From NCBI GenBank assembly GCA_019416395.1, contig DXXH01000050.1, positions 1 through 13,459 of the forward strand: a stretch of 13,459 nt of DNA, written 5' to 3'. Within the stretch, counting starts at the first letter, position 1, and each line of letters begins with the position of its first letter. This document shows, in pieces, positions 6,512 through 13,129 of this stretch. The notes below the pieces were generated by a model. The model was not told where the DNA came from and ran no database searches. It saw only the letters and a list, made by a program, of their open reading frames with translations. A program made the translations under genes and the position numbers. The stretch comes from Clostridiales bacterium (GTDB lineage Bacteria > Bacillota > Clostridia > Oscillospirales > Acutalibacteraceae).

Positions 6512-7252
6512 GTGAAGATCCTGCTGGTCAACGACGACGGCATTCATTCCTTAGGGCTGCGGACTTTGGCAATGGCCTTGCGAGACGGGGGCCATGAGGT
6601 CAGCGTGGTGGCCCCCGACCGGGAACGAAGTGCTGTGGGCCATGGGATTACCACCAGGGATCCTCTTTTTGTTCAGGATTTCCACTGGGAGGGCATTCCC
6701 GCCCACAGTTGTTCCGGCACCCCCGCCGATTGCACCCAGCTGGGGCTGAAAGCCCTGGTGCAAGGCCCGGTGGATTTGGTGGTTTCCGGGCCCAATCACG
6801 GGCTGAACCTGGCGGGCGACCTGTTGTATTCCGGTACAGTGGCCGCTGCTTTGGAAGGGGCCAAAATGGGAGTGAAGGCCATTGCCCTGTCCGCTCCCCA
6901 GGAAGCGGACAAGAGTACCGTAGTCCAGGTGTTCTTGAGACTGTTGGAGCAGCTGGACCTGGAAAAAGATATCCGCCAGGCGCTGAACGTGAACGTGCCC
7001 GCCTTGCCTTTGCAGGAGATCCGGGGCGTGAAGTGGGTGCCCCAGGGCCACGCCATGTGGCTGGGCCAGTATGAAGAACGGACTTCCCCCATGGGGAAGC
7101 GGTATTTCTGGTCCACCCACGATGACAGCTACGCTTTGGAGCCAGGGGAAAGCGACCGTTCCCTGCTGCTGGCCGGGTATGTTACCTTGACGCCTTTGGC
7201 CTATGAAATGACGGACCGGGAAGGCTTTTCCGGGAAAGAATTTACCTTGTGA
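6512..7252 (+). CDS. surE: 5'/3'-nucleotidase SurE
   Basis: This 246-aa SurE-family phosphatase, close to the usual 250 residues, removes phosphate from (deoxy)nucleoside monophosphates using a divalent metal. Metal-site elements are in place: NDDG with Asp8/Asp9, the APDRERSAVGHG loop with Ser40, and SGPNHGLNLAGDLLYSGTV with Asn94. The start is GTG at 6512 behind AAGGAGAGG, because the MKILLVNDDG sequence must begin there. It sits 29 bp after the glycyl-radical gene and before nrdG, inside the anaerobic nucleotide reductase cluster. A role in trimming dNMP or NMP pools alongside dNTP synthesis is plausible but inferred. SurE is often found in unrelated contexts, so linkage alone proves nothing. 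Confidence 0.94.
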   Translation: MKILLVNDDGIHSLGLRTLAMALRDGGHEVSVVAPDRERSAVGHGITTRDPLFVQDFHWEGIPAHSCSGTPADCTQLGLKALVQGPVDLVVSGPNHGLNLAGDLLYSGTVAAALEGAKMGVKAIALSAPQEADKSTVVQVFLRLLEQLDLEKDIRQALNVNVPALPLQEIRGVKWVPQGHAMWLGQYEERTSPMGKRYFWSTHDDSYALEPGESDRSLLLAGYVTLTPLAYEMTDREGFSGKEFTL

Positions 7253-7260
7253 AAGAACTG

Positions 7261-7318
7261 AGGCCGGATAGGCCACCCCACCTGACCCTGTAACCAGATG
7301 GGGCGGCCCACCCGGCCT
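7261..7318 (+). promoter_or_regulatory. Large hairpin between surE and nrdG
   Basis: An outer stem AGGCCGG (7261-7267) / CCGGCCT (7312-7318) encloses a second stem, GGCCACCCCA (7271-7280) with TGGGGCGGCC (7299-7308), that has one mismatch. It begins 8 bp after the surE stop and is followed by only TT, so it is at most a weak terminator. It probably lowers or stabilises part of the operon mRNA and ends just before the nrdG ribosome binding site. Confidence 0.7.
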
Positions 7319-7338
7319 TTGGATAAGGAGGAACCTGT

Positions 7339-7839
7339 GTGGAACTGAAAATCGCCGGTGTGGTGAAGGAGTCCATTGTGGACGGGCCTGGCATACGCTA
7401 TACCGTGTTTACCCAAGGCTGCCCCCATCACTGCCCAGGCTGCCACAATCCCCAGACCTGGGCGTTTGAGGGTGGCCAGAGCACCACAGCTCAGGCGTTG
7501 TTTGAGGACTTTCAAAAGGATCCCATCCTGAAGGGGATCACCTTTAGCGGTGGGGAGCCCTTTTGCCAGCCGGAGCCTTTGACGGAGCTGGCCAAGCTGG
7601 TGCACCAGGCCGGAAAAGACGTGGTGGTGTTTACCGGCTGGATCTACGAGCAGCTTGTGGAGAAAAACGACCCGGCTGTCAACGGATTGCTGGCAGAAAT
7701 CGATTTGCTGATCGACGGGCCGTTCATCATGGAGCAGCGGAATCTGGAACTGCGGTTCCGGGGCAGCGAAAACCAGCGGCTGATCGATATGAAGAAAACA
7801 CGGCAGGAAGGCCATATAGTGCTGTTGCCGGAAGAATAA
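7339..7839 (+). CDS. nrdG: Anaerobic ribonucleotide reductase activating enzyme (radical SAM)
   Basis: NrdG is a small radical SAM enzyme that uses a [4Fe-4S] cluster and S-adenosylmethionine to install the glycyl radical on NrdD. This 166-aa protein has the cluster motif CxxxCxxC as GCPHHCPGC (Cys28, 32, 35), an N terminus SIVDGPGIRYTVFTQG typical of the family, and the SAM-binding GG(E)P element TFSGGEPFCQP. Its length is normal for NrdG and too short for a pyruvate formate-lyase activase. The start is GTG at 7339 with AAGGAGG (7325-7331) 7 nt upstream. In this cluster its substrate would be the separate 56-aa glycyl-radical protein bound to NrdD, which is inference. It is the last gene before a strong terminator. 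Confidence 0.95.
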   Translation: MELKIAGVVKESIVDGPGIRYTVFTQGCPHHCPGCHNPQTWAFEGGQSTTAQALFEDFQKDPILKGITFSGGEPFCQPEPLTELAKLVHQAGKDVVVFTGWIYEQLVEKNDPAVNGLLAEIDLLIDGPFIMEQRNLELRFRGSENQRLIDMKKTRQEGHIVLLPEE

Positions 7840-7843
7840 ACTG

Positions 7844-7881
7844 CACCCGGTATCCCTATGGGAGATACCGGGTGTTATTTT
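7844..7881 (+). terminator. Terminator of the nrd cluster
   Basis: A perfect 11-bp stem CACCCGGTATC (7844-7854) / GATACCGGGTG (7864-7874) is followed by TTATTTT. It starts 4 bp after the nrdG stop. Confidence 0.9.
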
Positions 7882-7926
7882 CAGAGGCTGTCACGGAAAG
7901 TGCAATCCTCTGAGAAGAATCCTCTT

Positions 7927-7970
7927 GTAATCTAAAACAGGGTAAAAGCCAATACCCTGAAACAGATTAC
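7927..7970. promoter_or_regulatory. 44-bp two-part dyad upstream of the Xre regulator
   Basis: Two nested perfect arm pairs share one centre: GTAATCT (7927-7933) / AGATTAC (7964-7970) and CAGGGTA (7938-7944) / TACCCTG (7953-7959), with 4-nt gaps between the arms on each side. A direct repeat AATCCTCT lies just upstream (7904-7911 and 7918-7925). A paired operator for the adjacent helix-turn-helix protein is the simplest reading. An RNA structure in its leader is the alternative. Confidence 0.6.
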
Positions 7971-7995
7971 CTACGATACCGGTGAGGTGATTTGT

Positions 7996-8235
7996 ATGTA
8001 TCCACGGCTGCGAGATCTTCGGGAAGATCGGGACCTGACCCAGACCCAGGTGGCAGGGCTTTTAAATATGAGCCAGACGGGGTATTCCAAATATGAAACA
8101 GGGGAAAACGATGTGCCCACCCAGGTGCTGCTCAAGCTGGCAGACTATTACCAAACCAGCGTGGATTACCTGCTGGGGCGCACCGATTGCCGGGAACCCT
8201 ATCCTTCCGGGAAGAAGAATGGAAAAAAGGGGTAG
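7996..8235 (+). CDS. Small Xre (Cro/CI)-family transcriptional regulator
   Basis: A 79-residue protein that is almost entirely one helix-turn-helix domain. LRDLREDRDLTQTQVAGLL leads into the recognition region NMSQTGYSKYETGEN, and LADYYQTSVDYLLGRTD is the usual end of HTH_3 proteins. A short basic tail (GKKNGKKG) follows. I start at ATG 7996 because GAGGTGA (7984-7990) sits 5 nt before it; an in-frame GTG at 7987 overlaps that site. It lies alone between the nrd terminator and the pckG promoter, behind a 44-bp dyad that may be its own operator. No terminator is visible after it, so read-through into pckG is possible. Its targets are unknown. Confidence 0.88.
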   Translation: MYPRLRDLREDRDLTQTQVAGLLNMSQTGYSKYETGENDVPTQVLLKLADYYQTSVDYLLGRTDCREPYPSGKKNGKKG

Positions 8236-8248
8236 GGAAAATACAACT

Positions 8249-8266
8249 TTGCTGTTCTTTTAACAA
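8249..8266. promoter_or_regulatory. Possible Rex-like site upstream of pckG
   Basis: TTGCTGTTCTTTTAACAA has the 18-bp length of Rex operators (TTGTTAANNNNTTAACAA). Its right half-site matches fully and its left half matches at 4 of 7 positions. It ends 8 bp before the pckG -35 box. Rex senses NADH/NAD, and control of PEP carboxykinase in a fermenter would make sense, but the left half is weak. Confidence 0.25.
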
Positions 8267-8274
8267 TTTGGTCA

Positions 8275-8303
8275 TTGATTCTTTGGCCTTACTGTGCTAG
8301 AAT
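8275..8303 (+). promoter_or_regulatory. Promoter of pckG
   Basis: TTGATT (8275-8280), a 17-bp spacer and TAGAAT (8298-8303), with an extended -10 TG at 8295-8296. The predicted start near 8310 leaves a leader of about 50 nt. Confidence 0.75.
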
Positions 8304-8358
8304 AAAAACTGGAAGACGAGCAGAATTTTGCCATTGGGCGAAAGGAGACAAATACAAA

Positions 8359-10125
8359 ATGACTAACAACAAGTCCGTTTTGAGCTGGCTCGAAGAAATG
8401 AAGGAGCTGGTCACCCCCGACGAGGTCGTGTGGATTGACGGTTCCGAGGAACAGCTGGAAGAGCTGCGCAAGCAGGCCTGCCAGACTGGCGAAATGATTA
8501 AACTGAACGAGGAGAAGCTGCCCGGCTGCTATCTGCACCGCACTGCCATCAACGACGTGGCCCGTGTGGAAGGCCGGACTTTTATCTGCTCCCGCAAGGA
8601 AGAGGACGCAGGCCCCACCAACCACTGGATGGAGCCCCAGGGCGCCTATAAGATGCTGTTCGACATTGCTCGCGGCAGCTACAAGGGCCGTACCATGTAC
8701 GTGATCCCCTATTCCATGGGTCCCATCGGTTCTCCTCTGGCCAAGATCGGCCTGGAAGTGACCGACTCCATTTACGTTGTGCTGAACATGGCCATCATGA
8801 CCCGTGTTGGACAGGCTGTGCTGGACGTGCTGGGCGACAGCGAGGACTGGGTCAAGGGTCTGCACTGCAAGTGCGACATTGACGAGGAGAAGCGGTACAT
8901 CTGCCACTTCCCCGAGGACAACTATATTATCAGCGTGAACTCCGGTTACGGCGGCAACGTGCTGCTGGGCAAGAAGTGCTTCGCTCTGCGTATCGCTTCC
9001 TACCTGGGCAAGCAGGAAGGCTGGATGGCCGAGCATATGCTGATCCTGGGCATTGAGAATCCCCAGGGCGAGGTCAAGTATGTGTCCGCCGCGTTCCCGT
9101 CTGCTTGCGGCAAGACCAACCTGGCCATGCTGATCCCGCCGGAAGGCTATCGGAACAAGGGCTACAAGGTTTGGACTGTGGGCGACGATATCGCCTGGAT
9201 GCGTCAGGGCGCCGATGGCAAGCTGTATGCCATCAACCCCGAGAACGGCTTCTTCGGCGTGGCCCCCGGCACCAACATGAAGTCCAACCCCAACGCTTTG
9301 ATCTCCACTCAGAAGGGCACCATCTTCACCAACGTTGCCCACAACCTGGACGACAACACTGTGTGGTGGGAAGGCCTGGACAAGAATCCGCCTGAGAACG
9401 CTCTCAACTGGAAGGGCGAACCCTGGAACGGCAAGACTTCCGATCAGAAGGGCGCTCATCCCAACAGCCGTTTCACCGCGCCTGCTAAGAACTGCCCCTG
9501 CATCAGCCCCGAGTTTGATAAGGGCGAGGGTGTGCCGATCTCCGCGATCATCTTCGGCGGCCGCCGCGCTCAGACCACTCCCCTGGTGTATCAGTCCCGC
9601 GATTGGAACAACGGCGTGTTCGTAGGCTCCATCATGGCTTCCGAGACCACCGCTGCCGCTACTGGCGCTGTGGGTGTGGTGCGTCGTGATCCTATGGCTA
9701 TGCTGCCCTTCTGCGGCTATCATATGGGCGACTACTTCAAGCATTGGTTCGAGATGGGCGAGAAGCTGGGCGAGAACGCCCCCAAGATCTTCAACGTGAA
9801 CTGGTTCCGTCTGGACGAGGAAGGCCATTTCATGTGGCCCGGTTTCGGCGACAACTTCCGTGTGCTGGAGTGGATCCTCAAGCGCTGCGAAGGCAAGGTT
9901 GGCGCTCAGGAGACCGCTATTGGCTATGTGCCTTATGCCGAGGACATCAACCTGGAAGGCATGGACGACTTCTCCATCGACACCCTGAAGTCCATTCTGG
10001 AAGTGGACAAGGCTGCTTGGGCGAAGGAAGCCGAGGGCATCGAAGAGTTCTACAAGCAGTTTGGCGACAAGCTGCCTGAGGAATTGAAGAACCAGCTGGC
10101 TACTCTGAAGAAGAACTGCCAGTAA
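8359..10125 (+). CDS. pckG: Phosphoenolpyruvate carboxykinase (GTP)
   Basis: This 588-aa GTP-type PEP carboxykinase interconverts oxaloacetate plus GTP with PEP, CO2 and GDP in the cytoplasm. In fermentative anaerobes it often runs towards oxaloacetate, fixing CO2 on the way to C4 acids. The GTP-family P-loop with its reactive cysteine is FPSACGKTNLAML (Cys250). Other family segments are VIPYSMGPIGSPLAKIGLEVTDS, WTVGDDIAWMR, GFFGVAPGTN and FGGRRAQTTPLV. The length is typical. I start at ATG 8359 (MTNNKSVLSW) behind AAAGGAGA (8341-8348); a longer in-frame reading from 8275 would begin on the -35 box. Arginine is mostly CGT/CGC here, whereas hisS uses mainly CGG, a sign of high expression. It has its own promoter and terminator. 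Confidence 0.96.
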   Translation: MTNNKSVLSWLEEMKELVTPDEVVWIDGSEEQLEELRKQACQTGEMIKLNEEKLPGCYLHRTAINDVARVEGRTFICSRKEEDAGPTNHWMEPQGAYKMLFDIARGSYKGRTMYVIPYSMGPIGSPLAKIGLEVTDSIYVVLNMAIMTRVGQAVLDVLGDSEDWVKGLHCKCDIDEEKRYICHFPEDNYIISVNSGYGGNVLLGKKCFALRIASYLGKQEGWMAEHMLILGIENPQGEVKYVSAAFPSACGKTNLAMLIPPEGYRNKGYKVWTVGDDIAWMRQGADGKLYAINPENGFFGVAPGTNMKSNPNALISTQKGTIFTNVAHNLDDNTVWWEGLDKNPPENALNWKGEPWNGKTSDQKGAHPNSRFTAPAKNCPCISPEFDKGEGVPISAIIFGGRRAQTTPLVYQSRDWNNGVFVGSIMASETTAAATGAVGVVRRDPMAMLPFCGYHMGDYFKHWFEMGEKLGENAPKIFNVNWFRLDEEGHFMWPGFGDNFRVLEWILKRCEGKVGAQETAIGYVPYAEDINLEGMDDFSIDTLKSILEVDKAAWAKEAEGIEEFYKQFGDKLPEELKNQLATLKKNCQ

Positions 10126-10162
10126 GCGTTATTTCCCTTAATTTCAACCTCTCCTCATAAAT

Positions 10163-10205
10163 AAAAAGGCGGCAGCCGGGATTTTCCCGGTTGCCGTTTT
10201 TGTTT
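10163..10205 (+). terminator. Terminator of pckG
   Basis: CGGCAGCCGGG (10170-10180) pairs with CCCGGTTGCCG (10186-10196) with one wobble and a 5-nt loop. It is flanked by A5 upstream and T5GTTT downstream, a classic intrinsic terminator. Confidence 0.92.
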
Positions 10206-10297
10206 GGTAAAAATGAATTGCGAGGAGAGTTAGCCAGCTCCGCGGGAGATATAAGGGCTGGGCATGTTTTTCGTTTGGTAGGTTTCAGATTCTTCAT

Positions 10298-10336
10298 AAA
10301 AAGGAGCTGTCACAAAACCTGTGGCAGCTCCTTTTT
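10298..10336 (-). terminator. Bidirectional terminator between pckG and the ABC transporter operon
   Basis: GGAGCTGTCACA (10303-10314) pairs with TGTGGCAGCTCC (10320-10331) with one wobble and a 5-nt loop. A5 (10298-10302) and T5 (10332-10336) flank it, so it can act on both strands. It lies 11 bp after the end of the minus-strand ATPase gene and is the natural end of that operon. The 90 bp to its left, up to the pckG terminator, hold nothing I recognise. Confidence 0.9.
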
Positions 10337-10347
10337 GCTATGGAATT

Positions 10348-11076
10348 TTATAAAACCTTGGAGAGAAATTCTTTTAAACGGGGATTTTGGGGATTGGTGA
10401 AAAAGGCTTCCGGCTCATTCTGCTCAGCGATGACGCCCTGATCCATGAAAAGTACCCGGGTGGCAACGGAGCGGGCAAAGCCCATTTCGTGGGTGACCAC
10501 CACCATGGTCATGCCGTCGTCCGCCAGCTCTTTCATGATTTCCAGCACTTCGCCCACCATTTCCGGGTCCAGAGCGGAAGTAGGCTCGTCAAACAGCATA
10601 ACCTCCGGATTCATAGCCAAAGCCCGGGCAATGGCGATCCGCTGCTGCTGGCCGCCGGAAAGCTGTTTGGGATAGGCGTTGGCCTTGTCCGGCAAGCCAA
10701 CCCGCTCCAGCAGCTCCATGGCTTTCTTGTCGGCTTCCGCTTTTGTCATCAGCTTCAGCTTCACAGGAGCCAGTTTGATGTTTTCTTTTACGGACAAATG
10801 GGGGAATAGATTGAACTGTTGGAACACCATGCCCATTCTGGCGCGGAGCTTGTTGATATCGTTTTTGGGGTCGGTGATGTCCACCCCTTCAAAGGTGATG
10901 GTGCCGCCGGTAGGCTGTTCCAGCAGGTTGAGACACCGGAGAAAGGTGGATTTTCCCGAACCAGAAGGCCCGATCACAGCCACTTTTTCCCCTTTGGAAA
11001 TGTGCTCGTTGATCCCTTTGAGGACCATGTGCCCACCAAAGGATTTTTCCAGATTTTTAACGTCGATCACTTGCAC
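10348..11076 (-). CDS. Polar amino acid ABC transporter, ATP-binding protein
   Basis: This 242-aa ATPase of the GlnQ/HisP type powers uptake of a polar amino acid at the inner face of the membrane. Visible elements in order: Walker A GPSGSGKST, Q-loop VFQQFNLFPHLSV, signature LSGGQQQRIAIARAL, Walker B VMLFDEPTSALD, and H-loop VVVTHEMGFAR. The length is normal and no motif is damaged. It begins with GTG at 11076 inside the end of the permease gene (20-bp overlap), with AAGGAGG 4 nt upstream, so the two are probably translationally coupled. A GTG six bases further in is a possible alternative start. It is the last gene of the operon. The substrate (Gln, Glu, His, Arg or Cys family) cannot be read from the ATPase. 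Confidence 0.95.
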   Translation of the reverse strand: MQVIDVKNLEKSFGGHMVLKGINEHISKGEKVAVIGPSGSGKSTFLRCLNLLEQPTGGTITFEGVDITDPKNDINKLRARMGMVFQQFNLFPHLSVKENIKLAPVKLKLMTKAEADKKAMELLERVGLPDKANAYPKQLSGGQQQRIAIARALAMNPEVMLFDEPTSALDPEMVGEVLEIMKELADDGMTMVVVTHEMGFARSVATRVLFMDQGVIAEQNEPEAFFTNPQNPRLKEFLSKVL

Positions 11077-11791
11077 GCAGCCTCCTTTCCAGCAAACTCA
11101 TAAGCCCCGAGAGGATCAGCACCATGGCCAGGTAGATCACTGCCAGGGAGATGTAGGGCATAAACGGAGCGTAAGTGCGGCTTTGGACGATCATAGCGCC
11201 CTTGGTCAAGTCGGTCAAGCCGATGAAGCTGCACACAGAGGTCTCCTTCAACAGAGTGATCAGCTCATTGCCCAAGGCGGGCAGGATATTTTTCACAGCC
11301 TGGGGAATCACAATATACCCCATGGTCTGCACATAATTCAAACCCAGAGAGCGGCCGGCTTCGCTTTGGCCAGCGTCGATGGACATGATGCCGGACCGGA
11401 CGATCTCCGCCACATAAGCGCCGGAATTGATGCCAAAGGACAGGGACGCTACCCACAGCATTTGATCGTCCCGGGCCCATTTGAAAATGATGAACCACAT
11501 GATCAAAAGCTGTACCGTGGTAGGCGTACCCCGGATCACGGTCAGGTAAATTTTGCAGATGAAGTTTAAGACACCCAGTACCACATGGCTGAGACCCCGT
11601 GCCTTACCCCGCTGGCTGTCGTGGGCGGAACGTACCACAGCGACCAGTATGCCGATTACCACGCCCAGGATCAGGGCCAGTATGGTGACTTCCAGCGTCA
11701 CCAAAATGCCGTCGGTGAAATACCGCCAACGGTTGTCGGTGATGAAGGTCTGCGTGAATTGATCCGCAAACCAGCTAAAAAATTCTCCCAT
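11057..11791 (-). CDS. Polar amino acid ABC transporter, permease
   Basis: This 244-aa permease of the HisM/GlnP family forms the membrane channel of the importer. About five hydrophobic segments are visible, starting with GILVTLEVTILALILGVVIG near residues 28-47 and ending with YISLAVIYLAMVLILSGLM. The ATPase-coupling EAA loop reads AGQSEAGRSLGLNYVQTMGY, and the family segment YLTVIRGTPTTVQLLI is present. The ATG at 11791 has AGGAGG 7 nt upstream. It overlaps the ATPase gene by 20 bp. It is separated from the binding protein gene by 223 bp that are mostly a hairpin-rich element (11828-11998), so its expression may be uncoupled from that of the binding protein. Only one permease gene is present, so a homodimer is expected. 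Confidence 0.95.
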   Translation of the reverse strand: MGEFFSWFADQFTQTFITDNRWRYFTDGILVTLEVTILALILGVVIGILVAVVRSAHDSQRGKARGLSHVVLGVLNFICKIYLTVIRGTPTTVQLLIMWFIIFKWARDDQMLWVASLSFGINSGAYVAEIVRSGIMSIDAGQSEAGRSLGLNYVQTMGYIVIPQAVKNILPALGNELITLLKETSVCSFIGLTDLTKGAMIVQSRTYAPFMPYISLAVIYLAMVLILSGLMSLLERRLRASDRR

Positions 11792-11827
11792 TCTCCAACC
11801 TCCTCACAGAAACTGCCGGAAAGGGGG

Positions 11828-11998
11828 AAGACCTTGGGACTCCGTCCCAAGCCCTGCCGCTTTTTGAAAAAAGCGGGCAAAAACTTTTTCCCAAATTCCA
11901 GGCAGGGGGCTTTTAGCCCCCCGTCTGGAATTTGAAAGGAAGTTTCGTCCACCTTTTCAAAGGTGGCGGGGGCTTGGGGGTGGAACCCCCAAGGTCTT
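11828..11998. repeat. 171-bp palindrome array with terminal inverted repeats (MITE-like)
   Basis: The ends are perfect 11-bp inverted repeats, AAGACCTTGGG (11828-11838) and CCCAAGGTCTT (11988-11998). Inside is a run of perfect hairpins: CTTGGGAC/GTCCCAAG (11833-11851), CCGCTTTTT/AAAAAGCGG (11857-11876), AAATTCCAG/CTGGAATTT enclosing a G/C-rich stem (11893-11933), CCACCTTT/AAAGGTGG (11949-11966), and CTTGGGGGT/ACCCCCAAG (11973-11993). There is no open reading frame of note and no obvious target-site duplication. It fills most of the gap between the binding protein and permease genes. It looks like a non-autonomous mobile repeat; whether it recurs in the genome cannot be checked here. Confidence 0.65.
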
Positions 11999-12014
11999 TC
12001 TCTCCGCGGAATGT

Positions 12015-12887
12015 TTAGTCAGCGGTGATGTACTTGTCGATGATGGACTGGACGGTGCCGTCCTCGATGAGTTCGCCCAGAGCGGTGTCCACCTTCTCCA
12101 GAAGCTCGGTGTTATCCTTGGCGATAGCGATGGCATACTCTTCCTCGGTATAGGCGGTATCCAGAATCTTCAGGCCCTCGTTGGCTGCCACAAAGGCTTT
12201 GGCAGGCTCGTTATCGATAACCACGCAATCCACCTTGCCGGACAGCAGAGCCATCACAGCGTCGGAACCCTTGCTGTAACGGGTGACAGCGTCTTCGCCG
12301 AAGCCGCCGTTTTCAGGGGTGTCGAAGCATTACAGGTCGCCGGTAGTACCCTGCTGCACGCCGATCTTCTTGCCTTCCAAATCGTCGATGGAAGTGATAT
12401 CGCTGTCCTCAGGCACGATGACCACCTGTACGCCGGTGGCGTAGGTCCGAGTGAAGTTCACGTTTTCCTCACGGTCGGGGGTGACGGTCATGCCCGCCAT
12501 GCCGATGGAAGCCTTGCCGCTCTGGAGAGCGGGGATAATGGAATCGAACTCCATGTCGGAGATCTCAAAGCCCATGCCCAGCTTGTCAGCGATGGCTTTG
12601 CCGATTTCAGCGTCGATGCCCACGATTTCGCCGTTCTCATCGTAGTACTCATAAGGCTCAAAGAAAGCGTTGGTGGCCATCACCAAAGTTTCCCCGTCGC
12701 CGGAAGTCTCTTCCGTGGAAGCTTCCTCAGAAGTTTCGCTGGAAGTGGAGCTTTCCTGGGCCACAGAGGATTCGCTGGCAGTGGAAGAAGTTCCAGCAGC
12801 GGTGGAAGAGCCGGCATCGTTTCCGCAACCGGCAAAAGCAGCGGTCATCAGCATGAGAGCCGCCAAGAGTGTAGCGATTTTTTTCAT
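12015..12887 (-). pseudogene. Polar amino acid ABC transporter, substrate-binding lipoprotein, interrupted by an in-frame TAA
   Basis: The frame from ATG 12887 encodes a binding protein of the SBP_bac_3 family. A signal peptide MKKIATLLAALMLMTAAFAG ends at lipobox Cys21. A Ser/Thr/Glu-rich linker (about 22-64) follows, then MATNAFFEPYEYYDENGEIV and IGMAGMTVTPDREENVNFTR. After GVQQGTTGDL the frame hits TAA at codon 186 (12332-12330). It then continues in the same frame with CFDTPENGG and on to SGKVDCVVIDNEPAKAFVAA, ending ITAD. The rest is intact to residue 290. Homologues usually have Tyr at this point (GDLY), so one base change from TAT or TAC explains the stop. As written, the product would lack the second half of the fold and be inactive. 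A sequencing error, a strain-specific loss or read-through are all possible. The start has AAGGAG 9 nt upstream. Confidence 0.85.
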
Positions 12888-12937
12888 GATTTCTCTCTCC
12901 TTAGGTCGTTTGGTTTTCCTTTGTAGGGAATATACAC

Positions 12938-12965
12938 ATTATACAACTATTTTCCCAGTTTTCAA
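12938..12965 (-). promoter_or_regulatory. Promoter of the ABC transporter operon
   Basis: On the minus strand, TTGAAA (12965-12960), a 16-bp spacer and a perfect TATAAT (12943-12938). The predicted start is near 12931, about 45 nt before the binding protein ATG. Confidence 0.7.
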
Positions 12966-13006
12966 GGGGGGTATATAAGGAATTATCCGGGTATTTCCGG
13001 CAATTA

Positions 13007-13024
13007 TTTGTATAAAAATACAAT
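13007..13024. promoter_or_regulatory. ARG-box-like palindrome in the divergent intergenic region
   Basis: TTTGTATAAAAATACAAT has the layout of an ArgR/AhrC half-operator (TGNATwwwwATNCA): the core TG-AT-four A/T-AT-CA is present and the dyad TTGTAT/ATACAA (13008-13023) is perfect. It lies 42 bp upstream of the transporter -35 and 27 bp upstream of the MerR -35. A second near-dyad of AATT and CCGG arms is at 12981-13005. The region is AT-rich, so a chance match is possible. Confidence 0.35.
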
Positions 13025-13046
13025 GGGGGAAACCCAAGGGGAAAAA

Positions 13047-13094
13047 CCTGTTGACAAAGAGGAAACAGGGGCTTAAACTTAAAGCAAAGTTTAA
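13047..13094. promoter_or_regulatory. Two dyads over the MerR-gene promoter (possible operators)
   Basis: CCTGTT (13047-13052) / AACAGG (13064-13069) overlaps the -35 and spacer. TTAAACTT (13073-13080) / AAGTTTAA (13087-13094) covers the -10 and predicted start. Both arm pairs are perfect. Autoregulation by the MerR protein is the natural guess. Confidence 0.45.
13051..13079 (+). promoter_or_regulatory. Promoter of the MerR-family gene
   Basis: A perfect TTGACA (13051-13056), a 17-bp spacer and TAAACT (13074-13079). The spacer is normal and not the 19 bp typical of MerR-activated promoters, so this looks like a promoter that works without activation. Confidence 0.65.
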
Positions 13095-13129
13095 ATGTCG
13101 GGAAGGGATCCGGCGGAAAGGGGAAAGCG

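Noticed and set aside
7987..7995. A GTG start three codons earlier for the Xre protein
   Set aside because: It overlaps the GAGGTGA ribosome binding site that serves the ATG at 7996.
8275..8358. An upstream in-frame start for PEP carboxykinase adding 28 residues
   Set aside because: It would start on the -35 element of the pckG promoter and has no ribosome binding site. MTNNKSVLSW at 8359 has one.
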